Shown here: in pieces, positions 32,406 through 38,583 of the stretch
How positions within the stretch are numbered: the stretch's first letter is position 1
Layout of the letters: each line of letters begins with the position of its first letter
Assembly (NCBI GenBank): GCA_035299065.1
Contig: DATGXI010000026.1
Span: 1 to 38,583 of the forward strand
Length of the DNA stretch: 38,583 nt
DNA from: DASPJQ01 sp035299065
GTDB lineage: Bacteria > Bacteroidota > Bacteroidia > Flavobacteriales_D > UBA2798
Direction: 5' to 3'
Position numbers and translations under genes: made by a program
Notes under the pieces: model-generated
Databases searched by the model: none
What the model saw: only the letters and a program-made list of their open reading frames with translations
What the model was told of the DNA's origin: nothing

Positions 32406-33089
32406 TTATAAGCTAAAATAAATCCCGCAATTTATTCCAGCCGAGTATAAATGAATTTTTACCGTTTCACTGGTGAGTGTTGTGAAATTGTACCTGAAAA
32501 CGGGTTCAAGTTTTAAATAAATTTTGGAGCTTAGGTTAATTTCAGTACCAAACCCGGCCAGGCCAGCCAATTGTATTTTGCGGTAAATAGAATAGCGGGT
32601 TGTATTGTTGTACGAATTGCTGCCCCCATCTTCAGGGAAAAAAGAATAAACAAATTTAGATGTTAGATAAATTCCTGGCTGAATTCCTGCCGTTACATAT
32701 AATTTTACTTTTCCATGTAAAAAATAATAGTCGGCTTTTAAAGGAATATCAAGGTAATAATGGCTAAAGTGGTAAGAACGTTTGTTTGGATCATTGGGTT
32801 CTTCAGCATATTGTTTTGACTGGTAACTTTTATTTGAGAACATAAAGCCCCCTTCAAATTTCATGTGTGTGTGCAATGTTACAGCCGACATGAATCCGGT
32901 AGTATAACCAAACGAGGGTATTTCAATTTCGTTGTAAAATTCTGCAAGTGGCGATTGGGCATTGCTTATGTACCGGAAACTATAATCAGGTGAGAAACTA
33001 AAGCCCATACTTGAACCTTTGTCCTCACCTGTGCTTTGCGCAACGGTAAAAACAAGCAACATAAGCAGTATAAGGGTAAGGCGCTTCAT
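32406..33089 (-). CDS. Exported protein, probable outer-membrane beta-barrel
   Basis: The protein has 227 residues from the ATG at 33089; the longer frame adds 24 residues that precede the signal peptide. The signal (MKRLTLILLMLLVFTVAQS) is followed by alternating strands (GFSFSPDYSFRYIS, LYVTAGIQPGIYLTSKFVYSF, IYLKLEPVFRYNFTTL) and a terminal strand YSAGINCGIYFSL, as in the PorT-like / outer-membrane beta-barrel domains of this phylum. It lies 52 bp after the next gene upstream on the same strand and may be co-transcribed with it. Function unknown. Confidence 0.8.
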   Translation of the reverse strand: MKRLTLILLMLLVFTVAQSTGEDKGSSMGFSFSPDYSFRYISNAQSPLAEFYNEIEIPSFGYTTGFMSAVTLHTHMKFEGGFMFSNKSYQSKQYAEEPNDPNKRSYHFSHYYLDIPLKADYYFLHGKVKLYVTAGIQPGIYLTSKFVYSFFPEDGGSNSYNNTTRYSIYRKIQLAGLAGFGTEINLSSKIYLKLEPVFRYNFTTLTSETVKIHLYSAGINCGIYFSL

Positions 33090-33141
33090 AGGTGTAAATA
33101 TAAGGTAAAAGCCGTGCCCAAAAGTACATCTTACGTTGATT

Positions 33142-33819
33142 TTATTCTTTAACAAATTCACCGGTCCATCCCAAAGTACTTAATGTTATGCCTTCAGTTA
33201 CGTAATTTTGTCCGGCCTCTGAAAGTATAAATCCTTTTCCACTTACAAAAAAATTAAATTCCCATACATGTCCATTTTCAATTTTTTCGTCCCTGTCCTT
33301 ATAAACCATTGGAACGTGGTACTCGTTACATCCATTTTTATCTACTTTTAGCAAAACGGTTTTGCGTTCATCGTGGTATAATTTCAGGTAAGCGCCATCT
33401 GGTAGTGCCGAGGTGTTTAAAAAAAGACAATGCAGAAATGCTTTACGGGGTTGAATGGTTTTTCCGCTTGCATCAAATACCTCATAGTCGCAGGCTAAAA
33501 ACATACCTGTTTTTGGGTCGCGAACAATCATGTTCATTACGTTGCCGCTTGAGGACCCGCATTCTTTTTTTACCGGTGTTAAATAGGTAGTGTCTTCAGG
33601 GTAAAAAAAGGTAAAAGTGATCTTGTTACCTTTAATAGCATAATTGCCTTTTCCTTTGTAATTGACAAATCCTGTTGAATTGTATTCAAACCGGGAGCCT
33701 TCTTTGAATTCAAAATAGTAGTTTCGTAGTTTGGAATTTCCTTTGTATTTTCCCTTTAAATTTTGGCAAAAGGTACCCAGGCTCACCAACGTGAGCATTG
33801 CTGCAAAAAAATGTTTCAT
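33142..33819 (-). CDS. Exported protein, function unknown
   Basis: The protein has 225 residues. The signal peptide (about 1-19, MKHFFAAMLTLVSLGTFCQ) is followed by a beta-rich domain: KGKYKGNSKLRNYYFEFKEG, FVNYKGKGNYAIKGNKITFTFF. A second half contains DGAYLKLYHDERKTVLLKV. The first half resembles the short beta domains that test for extension of a stored value (lipocalin-like fold), but I would not name a family. It is upstream of the barrel gene at 32406-33089. Confidence 0.75.
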   Translation of the reverse strand: MKHFFAAMLTLVSLGTFCQNLKGKYKGNSKLRNYYFEFKEGSRFEYNSTGFVNYKGKGNYAIKGNKITFTFFYPEDTTYLTPVKKECGSSSGNVMNMIVRDPKTGMFLACDYEVFDASGKTIQPRKAFLHCLFLNTSALPDGAYLKLYHDERKTVLLKVDKNGCNEYHVPMVYKDRDEKIENGHVWEFNFFVSGKGFILSEAGQNYVTEGITLSTLGWTGEFVKE

Positions 33820-34286
33820 GGCTTTAAATTATAGTTAACACCAGGTGTTTTACCCTTTGGTTGCTACCCTTTTGGTAATGTTCATTGGTTTTACTTGTTT
33901 AGGGGTTTATGGTGCCCGGTTTAAAAAGTAACCCTGATCACGGTTTAAAAAAATTGCAGCAATAGTCGGCAATAAATAGTGGGTATATCAATTTATGTCT
34001 TGTTACATATTTTCATAAATACATGTGTTAAGGTTATTTTTTTAAATCACGTTTTCTGGATGAGTGGATGTTTATGATGACGAGTGGTTGTTTCTTTTTG
34101 CCTTATGTATTTTTCCATTAAAGAATGGTACTTTTTATTACTCGTGTAAACTTTTTCCTGCGCATTTACGTCATTGAAATTAATTTAGCGCTGCAACCTT
34201 TACTTACAGAAATATGCCGCATCATAATTAATATGACGCGGTTTAAAAACTGTAAATATATTTACTGATCAAACCCTTTTAGGACC
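33820..34286. other. Divergent intergenic region with direct repeat and dyad
   Basis: This 467-bp gap has no reading frame of note. It holds the direct repeat at 34059-34093 (listed separately) and a dyad CCGCATCAT / ATGACGCGG (34214-34238) about 50 bp before the AraC gene. Its left part is AT-rich. Confidence 0.55.
34059..34093 (+). promoter_or_regulatory. Direct repeat upstream of the AraC gene, possible AraC site
   Basis: GATGAGTGGATGTTT (34059-34073) and GACGAGTGGTTGTTT (34079-34093) match at 13 of 15 positions and start exactly 20 bp apart. AraC-family regulators typically bind direct repeats about two helical turns apart. The site lies about 195 bp before the AraC-family gene, so self-regulation is possible but unproven. 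Confidence 0.45.
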
Positions 34287-35126
34287 ATGCCCACACGTCA
34301 AACACAACTTTCGGTATTCCCGTTAAGTCGAAAAATTCTTACCGGTGAAAAATTCAAAGGCCGAAGCAACAATTACTTCATTTTCATTTTCAGAAGAGGC
34401 TCAGGCCGCCATTGCATCAACGATAATTGGATGCTTATCAACCATGAGTCTGTTCACTTTGTAGCGTTGGACCTTATTCAAAAATTTGACGGTGTTAATT
34501 TTATTGATGGATATTGCATTGAGTTTAGCCCTTCCTTGTTTGGCCGCTTTACCCTGAATAAAGAAATACTTTTTGATCTACCTTTTTTCGGGTATGACAT
34601 TGAACGGCCAACGTATAAAATACCCATTGACCTGTTTGATGAACTTTATGCGATGTGCGAGTCCATGTACCGTGAAGTAAAAGCAGCAAAAAAATGGCAC
34701 GAGCGTATCGTTATATCATTTATAAATGTATTAATGCTCAAATGCGGACAGTTGTTTCACATAGAAAAGAAAAATGAACAATATTACACCTCGGGGTATT
34801 ATGGTTCCATGCAAATGGTTGAGGCCTACCGCAGGTTAATTCGCGATAATTTTAAAAAACAGCATTTCGTTAAGTTTTATGCGTCTCAACTTAACCAAAC
34901 ACCAAATTACCTGAACATTGTTGTAAAAAGTGTTACCGGAAAAACCGCCAGCTCTCTCATACACGCCCAACTTATACTTGAAGCAAAACACCTGCTTGTT
35001 CAAACAAAACTTTCGCATAAAGAGGTGGCTGTTGAACTCGGATTTAGTGACCAGTCATATTTTACGCGTTTTTTTAAGAGAGAAACGGGCCTTAAACCAT
35101 TGGATTGGTTCAAAGCAAATAAATAG
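34287..35126 (+). CDS. AraC-family transcriptional regulator
   Basis: The protein has 279 residues. The N-terminal half is a cupin-like effector region (FIFIFRRGSGRHCINDNWML, FDGVNFIDGYCIEFSPSLF). The C-terminal half is an AraC-type double helix-turn-helix (about 180-279; FYASQLNQTPNYLNIVVKSVTG, AVELGFSDQSYFTRFFKRETG). The second helix with DQSYFTRFFKRETGLKP is characteristic. It is convergent with the T9SS gene at 35174. The effector and targets are not visible, apart from the possible direct-repeat site upstream. Confidence 0.94.
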   Translation: MPTRQTQLSVFPLSRKILTGEKFKGRSNNYFIFIFRRGSGRHCINDNWMLINHESVHFVALDLIQKFDGVNFIDGYCIEFSPSLFGRFTLNKEILFDLPFFGYDIERPTYKIPIDLFDELYAMCESMYREVKAAKKWHERIVISFINVLMLKCGQLFHIEKKNEQYYTSGYYGSMQMVEAYRRLIRDNFKKQHFVKFYASQLNQTPNYLNIVVKSVTGKTASSLIHAQLILEAKHLLVQTKLSHKEVAVELGFSDQSYFTRFFKRETGLKPLDWFKANK

Positions 35127-35173
35127 TTGCAAAATGGTTTTAGGATACCAGGTTGGTTAAACCGAATAAATTA

Positions 35174-37096
35174 TTACTTGAGCAGTGTAACGTGGCCCCT
35201 GTATTCCTGTAATTCTTCCACAGAACCTTTTATGGCTGTAAACTTTACTTTGTATACATATACATCTTCTTTTGAAAGAATGTCTTTATATGTACCGTCC
35301 CAGCCATTTGAAGGACTATCGGTTTCAAAAACAATCTCGCCCCAGCGGTCAAACACCAGGAATGAATAATCTTTTATACTACAGTCATATAAGGGTTTAA
35401 AAACTTCATTTAATCCGTCAACATTTGGCGTAAATGAATTGGGGATATAAAAAAAGCACTCACATGGCTGGAAGGTAATTGTAACAGCATCGGTATATGT
35501 TCCACATTGATTGGTTGCTGAAAGCGCATACATATTGCTCATTTCAACTTCACGTGGCGTAGTTGTTAGCCCATCCATCCACACATAGTTGTATAAATTA
35601 TCCTGTGGGCCAATCAATATGGTTTGATCAGAACACAGGGTTTGGTCATTGCCAATGTCAAACAAAGGAGGCGCAAGCACCACCACCTCAAGCAACGCTT
35701 CATCGCTTTCGCAACCGTTAACGGTTTGTGTGGCATAAAAATTAAAATCACCGGTTGCATCAGTTGGCGCAACAAATGGTTCGGGACTTCCTGTTGTTCC
35801 GGGTGAAAGGTACCAGGTGATGTTGTTGCCGGTTGCATTTAAAATACTGTTGGAATATAAGCAAACGGTTGTGTCGGTCACCAATGGAGGAGCAGGAACA
35901 GGTACTACAGCCAGTGTTAAGGAAGCCGTATCTGAACACGCTCCGTTTGAAACGGTAAGAATATAGGTTGTGGTACTTAATGGGCTTGCAACAATTGCGT
36001 TAGTTGTTTGTCCGTTATTCCACACATAACTGGTACCACCGCTACCTGTAAGCGTAGTGGAACTTCCTTCGCATACGTTTGTATTTCCTGCAATGGCTGC
36101 AACGGGTATGGGCAATACATTCACGGTATGGGCAATGGTGTCAGAACAACCCGTAGCATCGGATACAATAACCGAATAGGTTGTAGTGGCAGCCGGATTT
36201 ACGGATATATTGGCACTGGTTGAGCCGGTATTCCAATTAAAAAAGCCACCACCACTCGCCATCAAACTGGCTGTTTGCCCAAGGCAAATAGTTGTTGGAC
36301 CTGAAATTGCTGCCAAAGCAAGACCTGTTTGTATGGTAACAGTATCTGTTTCGGTACAAATTGTTCTGAACATAAAATCATCCATACCAAAATCATTTCC
36401 GTATCCGGCAAGGTTAAGGTTATTAATGCGTATGGTCATGCTTGTATTCAATCCTGAATTCCATAACGGCACTGTATACTGGCTCCAGTTCCAAACACCT
36501 GTGTAGGGTATGCCGGGATAAGTGGCAACAACTACATCGCCAGTAACATTTCCAATAAAATGAATTTCATAGGTAGGTTGGTTGGCATCGGCATCAGAAC
36601 CCCAGAAGCTAAAATCGTAGTTGGTGTTTGGAGTAACCGGTATGGTGGTTTCATACAGGTGGGTCGAAAAAGTTGCACCGTCTACCTGGAACATAAAATT
36701 GTCAATGGTAGGTGTATGGTCAGTCAGTGTTGTATAAATAAAATAGCCCGAGCCTACAAATACATTACCCGGTGCATAAGAAGGAGAGTAAAAATGCCCG
36801 CTGGTAAAACCAACATAGCCCAACGAAAAATCAGGGTTGGGAATTAAATTTGGCCCATAACCCGTGGCTGTTAAAATATAGGTTGTGGGTCCGGTAACAG
36901 TAGCAACCGGATTGGGTATTGAAGTGCTGCTTAAGCCGGTACCAGGGCTCCACGTGTAGGTACTGAAACCAGCGCTTGCGTTTAAAGGCGCAGTACCTGA
37001 TCCGCAAATAGTGGTGTCTCCGTAAGCTGTAAGGGTAGGGCATTGAGCCATAGCAAAAACGGGAAATAAAAGAATGATAAACAGGCCTAACCTCAT
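35174..37096 (-). CDS. T9SS type B surface protein with CBM-like and Ig-like domains (CHU_C tail)
   Basis: The protein has 640 residues. A signal peptide (1-18, ending AMAQ) is followed by a short Ig/PKD-like segment (about 20-80) and a jelly-roll region (about 85-240) beginning GPNLIPNPDFSLG, which resembles carbohydrate-binding modules of the CBM4/9 kind. Several repeated Ig-like modules follow (for example TICLGQTASLMASGGGFFNW and NVCEGSSTTLTGSGGTSYVW). The last 90 residues (FIPNSFTPNVDGLNEVFKP ... FLVFDRWGEIVFET ... NGWDGTYK ... DVYVYKVKF) are the gliding-motility-associated CHU_C / type B sorting domain. It is expected on the cell surface, perhaps as a polysaccharide-binding adhesin. CBM assignment is tentative. 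Confidence 0.92.
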   Translation of the reverse strand: MRLGLFIILLFPVFAMAQCPTLTAYGDTTICGSGTAPLNASAGFSTYTWSPGTGLSSTSIPNPVATVTGPTTYILTATGYGPNLIPNPDFSLGYVGFTSGHFYSPSYAPGNVFVGSGYFIYTTLTDHTPTIDNFMFQVDGATFSTHLYETTIPVTPNTNYDFSFWGSDADANQPTYEIHFIGNVTGDVVVATYPGIPYTGVWNWSQYTVPLWNSGLNTSMTIRINNLNLAGYGNDFGMDDFMFRTICTETDTVTIQTGLALAAISGPTTICLGQTASLMASGGGFFNWNTGSTSANISVNPAATTTYSVIVSDATGCSDTIAHTVNVLPIPVAAIAGNTNVCEGSSTTLTGSGGTSYVWNNGQTTNAIVASPLSTTTYILTVSNGACSDTASLTLAVVPVPAPPLVTDTTVCLYSNSILNATGNNITWYLSPGTTGSPEPFVAPTDATGDFNFYATQTVNGCESDEALLEVVVLAPPLFDIGNDQTLCSDQTILIGPQDNLYNYVWMDGLTTTPREVEMSNMYALSATNQCGTYTDAVTITFQPCECFFYIPNSFTPNVDGLNEVFKPLYDCSIKDYSFLVFDRWGEIVFETDSPSNGWDGTYKDILSKEDVYVYKVKFTAIKGSVEELQEYRGHVTLLK

Positions 37097-37243
37097 GCGT
37101 ATAGGACGGGAAAATGCATTTAGGTTGTGCGTTTGTTACAGGAAATTTGTGTGGATGAAGGTTTAATTGGTGAACGGCCACTCAGGTTTGGTAAGGCGCA
37201 CGCAAATCATTTAATTAGTCTGTTATAACCTTGTAGTGCCAAT

Positions 37244-37636
37244 CTATTGTTCTTCCTGGCCCCCCGTGTTTTCAGGAATAAACCATTTAAGTACCAGGGT
37301 AAGCACAATTCCGGTGACCATAAAAATGACCAGTGCCAATACCATAGCACTCATTATAAACCAGGCCCCGCTTTCTTCAAATAAAGGCCCAAAATAAGCC
37401 GTTTGTGCAAGCACGTTGTTGGGCAAATAAAGGGCGGGCACAACCGACACGAAAATGTGAACGAACATAAGCAGGTCCTGCAATGTTTTGGGCATGTGAA
37501 AGGTTGAGTAACGCACAAAAATTCCGCGGCTTGCTTTATAAATAAAGTAGGTGCTTAAAGCAAGAAAAATAAATGTCACCAGGGCAACATAGTGTGTTTG
37601 ATGATTGGCAAACAAGCTGAGCAAAACTGTTTCCAT
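37244..37636 (-). CDS. Small integral membrane protein, function unknown
   Basis: The protein has 130 residues with about three transmembrane helices (YVALVTFIFLALSTYFIYKA, DLLMFVHIFVSVVPALYL, MSAMVLALVIFMVTGIVLTLV) and a short acidic tail. No family is recognised. It is divergent from the membrane protein at 37978, 341 bp away. Confidence 0.7.
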   Translation of the reverse strand: METVLLSLFANHQTHYVALVTFIFLALSTYFIYKASRGIFVRYSTFHMPKTLQDLLMFVHIFVSVVPALYLPNNVLAQTAYFGPLFEESGAWFIMSAMVLALVIFMVTGIVLTLVLKWFIPENTGGQEEQ

Positions 37637-37977
37637 GATACCTGTTTTTCATGATTACTAAAGTTCAAATGCACGAGGTATTGATGAACAAAATAAAATA
37701 AGGCCAATGCTTTGATACGTTTACGAAACCACGGTGTTTTGGGTTGTAAAAAATGAAAATTAAATTCCAGTAAATTGATTATTAAGGTATGCCTGCATAC
37801 TTTATTTGAATAACCGTTATGGTATACATTTTCTCAAATTGCCAATAAACCCTGTTCCAGCAAGTTAACTGTGTTTTGTGCGAAGTCCTAATTCTGATAC
37901 AGTTACCGTTTTGAAACCACATAACCTTGTGCAAGGCATGTTTCTTGCGACAGGGTAGGGTTCTAAAATAATTGATT
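37637..37977. other. Divergent intergenic region without a supported gene
   Basis: This 341-bp gap between two small membrane-protein genes holds a short dyad GTATGC / GCATAC (37788-37800). I see no TTG / TAnnTTTG promoter that I would call, no RNA gene and no believable reading frame. Confidence 0.5.
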
Positions 37978-38397
37978 ATGGACAAGGCAACACGCGTAGG
38001 CAGTTTTTATGGTTATTTACTGGCCGTTTTTTTACTAACCTTCAGTTTCATTGAACTTACTTCAGGTCCTGTTATACTTGGAAGGATTAGTACCAACCCG
38101 GCATACACAGCCACCCATGCAACGTTGGGCATGTTGGGTTTGGGTATGTTGGCTACAGGGCTTTTCAGGCCATTTATTTCACTCGTGGCCGTATTTTTAT
38201 CGGTAGTTGGTGTTTTGCATTTTATTTCCGGTACCGATGTATTGTTGTGGCGCATTTTTCATGTCAATGACAATGTGGCCTACATGAATTTTGTAATTGG
38301 AGGAATTTCATTTTTCATGCTTTCGGTTACCAGTACGCAGGTGCATGAGCACCATCAACCTGTTAATACAAAAAACACAACAGCAGGAATTCATTAA
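37978..38397 (+). CDS. Four-helix membrane protein, possibly DUF4383-like
   Basis: The protein has 139 residues from the ATG at 37978; a TTG two codons upstream is the only alternative. Four transmembrane helices are clear (YGYLLAVFLLTFSFIELTSG, ATHATLGMLGLGMLATGLF, ISLVAVFLSVVGVLHFISG, AYMNFVIGGISFFMLSV), followed by a His/Thr/Asn-rich cytoplasmic or periplasmic tail. The arrangement resembles the DUF4383 family of small membrane proteins, but the match is by pattern only. It ends just before a short 7-bp array at 38410. Confidence 0.75.
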   Translation: MDKATRVGSFYGYLLAVFLLTFSFIELTSGPVILGRISTNPAYTATHATLGMLGLGMLATGLFRPFISLVAVFLSVVGVLHFISGTDVLLWRIFHVNDNVAYMNFVIGGISFFMLSVTSTQVHEHHQPVNTKNTTAGIH

Positions 38398-38409
38398 CCC
38401 GGTTACATT

Positions 38410-38430
38410 TTTTAAATCTTAAATTTTAAA
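38410..38430. repeat. Three-unit 7-bp array (TTTTAAA / TCTTAAA)
   Basis: TTTTAAA, TCTTAAA and TTTTAAA follow in phase in the 38-bp gap between the convergent genes ending at 38397 and 38436. This is the same unit family as 26616-26650. Confidence 0.55.
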
Positions 38431-38435
38431 TTGGC

Positions 38436-38583
38436 TCACATACCCAATTTAAACAGATTCAATTTCTGCCCCTCAGGTGTATTCAATACAATATTGCTGT
38501 CGCCAAGTTCTTTATAAATATCCATTTCACCCGAAGCCTTCAGGGCAGCAATCTTTTCTTTCATGTCACTGGCAAAATAGGTA
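38436..38583 (-). CDS. Partial gene, C-terminus only, possible VOC/glyoxalase-type protein
   Basis: Only the last 48 residues are in the window; the gene continues past the right edge. The visible sequence (YFASDMKEKIAALKASGEM, then DIYKELGDSNIVLNTPEGQK, ending NLFKLGM) reads as real coding sequence. The TPEGQKLNLFKL end recalls VOC (glyoxalase/bleomycin-resistance) family C-termini, but the fragment is too short to be sure. It is convergent with the gene ending at 38397. Confidence 0.55.
   Translation of the reverse strand, partial: TYFASDMKEKIAALKASGEMDIYKELGDSNIVLNTPEGQKLNLFKLGM

Noticed and set aside
32395..32409. AT-rich palindrome ATAATAC-T-GTATTAT at the stop codon of the barrel gene
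   Set aside because: Stem is AT-only and very short; likely chance in AT-rich DNA and too weak to call a terminator.

Overview
The window reads as chromosomal DNA of an uncharacterised member of the Bacteroidota. The evidence is two secreted proteins with type IX secretion (T9SS) C-terminal domains (a Por-type tail at 8359-9411 and a CHU_C / gliding-associated tail at 35174-37096), promoters of the TTG...TAnnTTTG type, few Shine-Dalgarno sequences, a short CarB without the allosteric domain, and many N-terminal signals ending in AQ or SQ. It is AT-rich and dense, with no rRNA, tRNA, transposase gene, prophage or CRISPR array that I can recognise. Layout: 1-2441 is a 5'-truncated cyanophycin synthetase, followed by a TPR membrane protein (2469-3788), a secreted coiled-coil protein (3877-5112, minus) and carB (5285-8101, minus). 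From 8359 to 10731 there are three exported proteins of unknown role. From 11249 to 17677 lies a signalling cluster: a CHASE-PAS histidine kinase with its NarL-type regulator, then two output-less receiver proteins and a soluble four-PAS kinase in a tight run, then another lone receiver. From 17989 to 19998 an ArsR repressor, two SRPBCC/AHSA1 proteins and a DUF998-like membrane protein form an operon with a well-formed promoter and operator. A TipA-like MerR regulator, an FKBP lipoprotein and an unknown small protein follow. From 22129 to 26615 lies a set suggestive of stress and RNA biology: a DUF892 ferritin-like protein, a disordered Asn/Gly/Ser/Tyr/Arg protein, a divergent DEAD-box RNA helicase (with DEVD in motif II) and the pseudouridine synthase RluF. 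The rest (26660-38583) is accessory metabolism, a large zinc metalloprotease, outer-membrane-type proteins, an AraC regulator, a large T9SS adhesin-like protein and small membrane proteins; a partial reverse-strand gene ends the window. The most unusual feature is in the gaps between genes. Several gaps are filled almost base-for-base, from one stop codon to the next gene, by arrays with a strict 7-bp period but different unit sequences (20928-20997, 22847-22874, 25620-25731, 26616-26650, 38410-38430). Other gaps hold inverted-repeat elements built from a 9-10 bp periodic word ending in GTGGCT or CTGTGG (5257-5286, 20087-20159, 22880-22965), or a multi-hairpin element (8204-8314). I cannot identify one new multi-gene defence or metabolic system here. 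The best candidates for something undescribed are these periodic intergenic arrays and the pairing of the disordered protein with the helicase.
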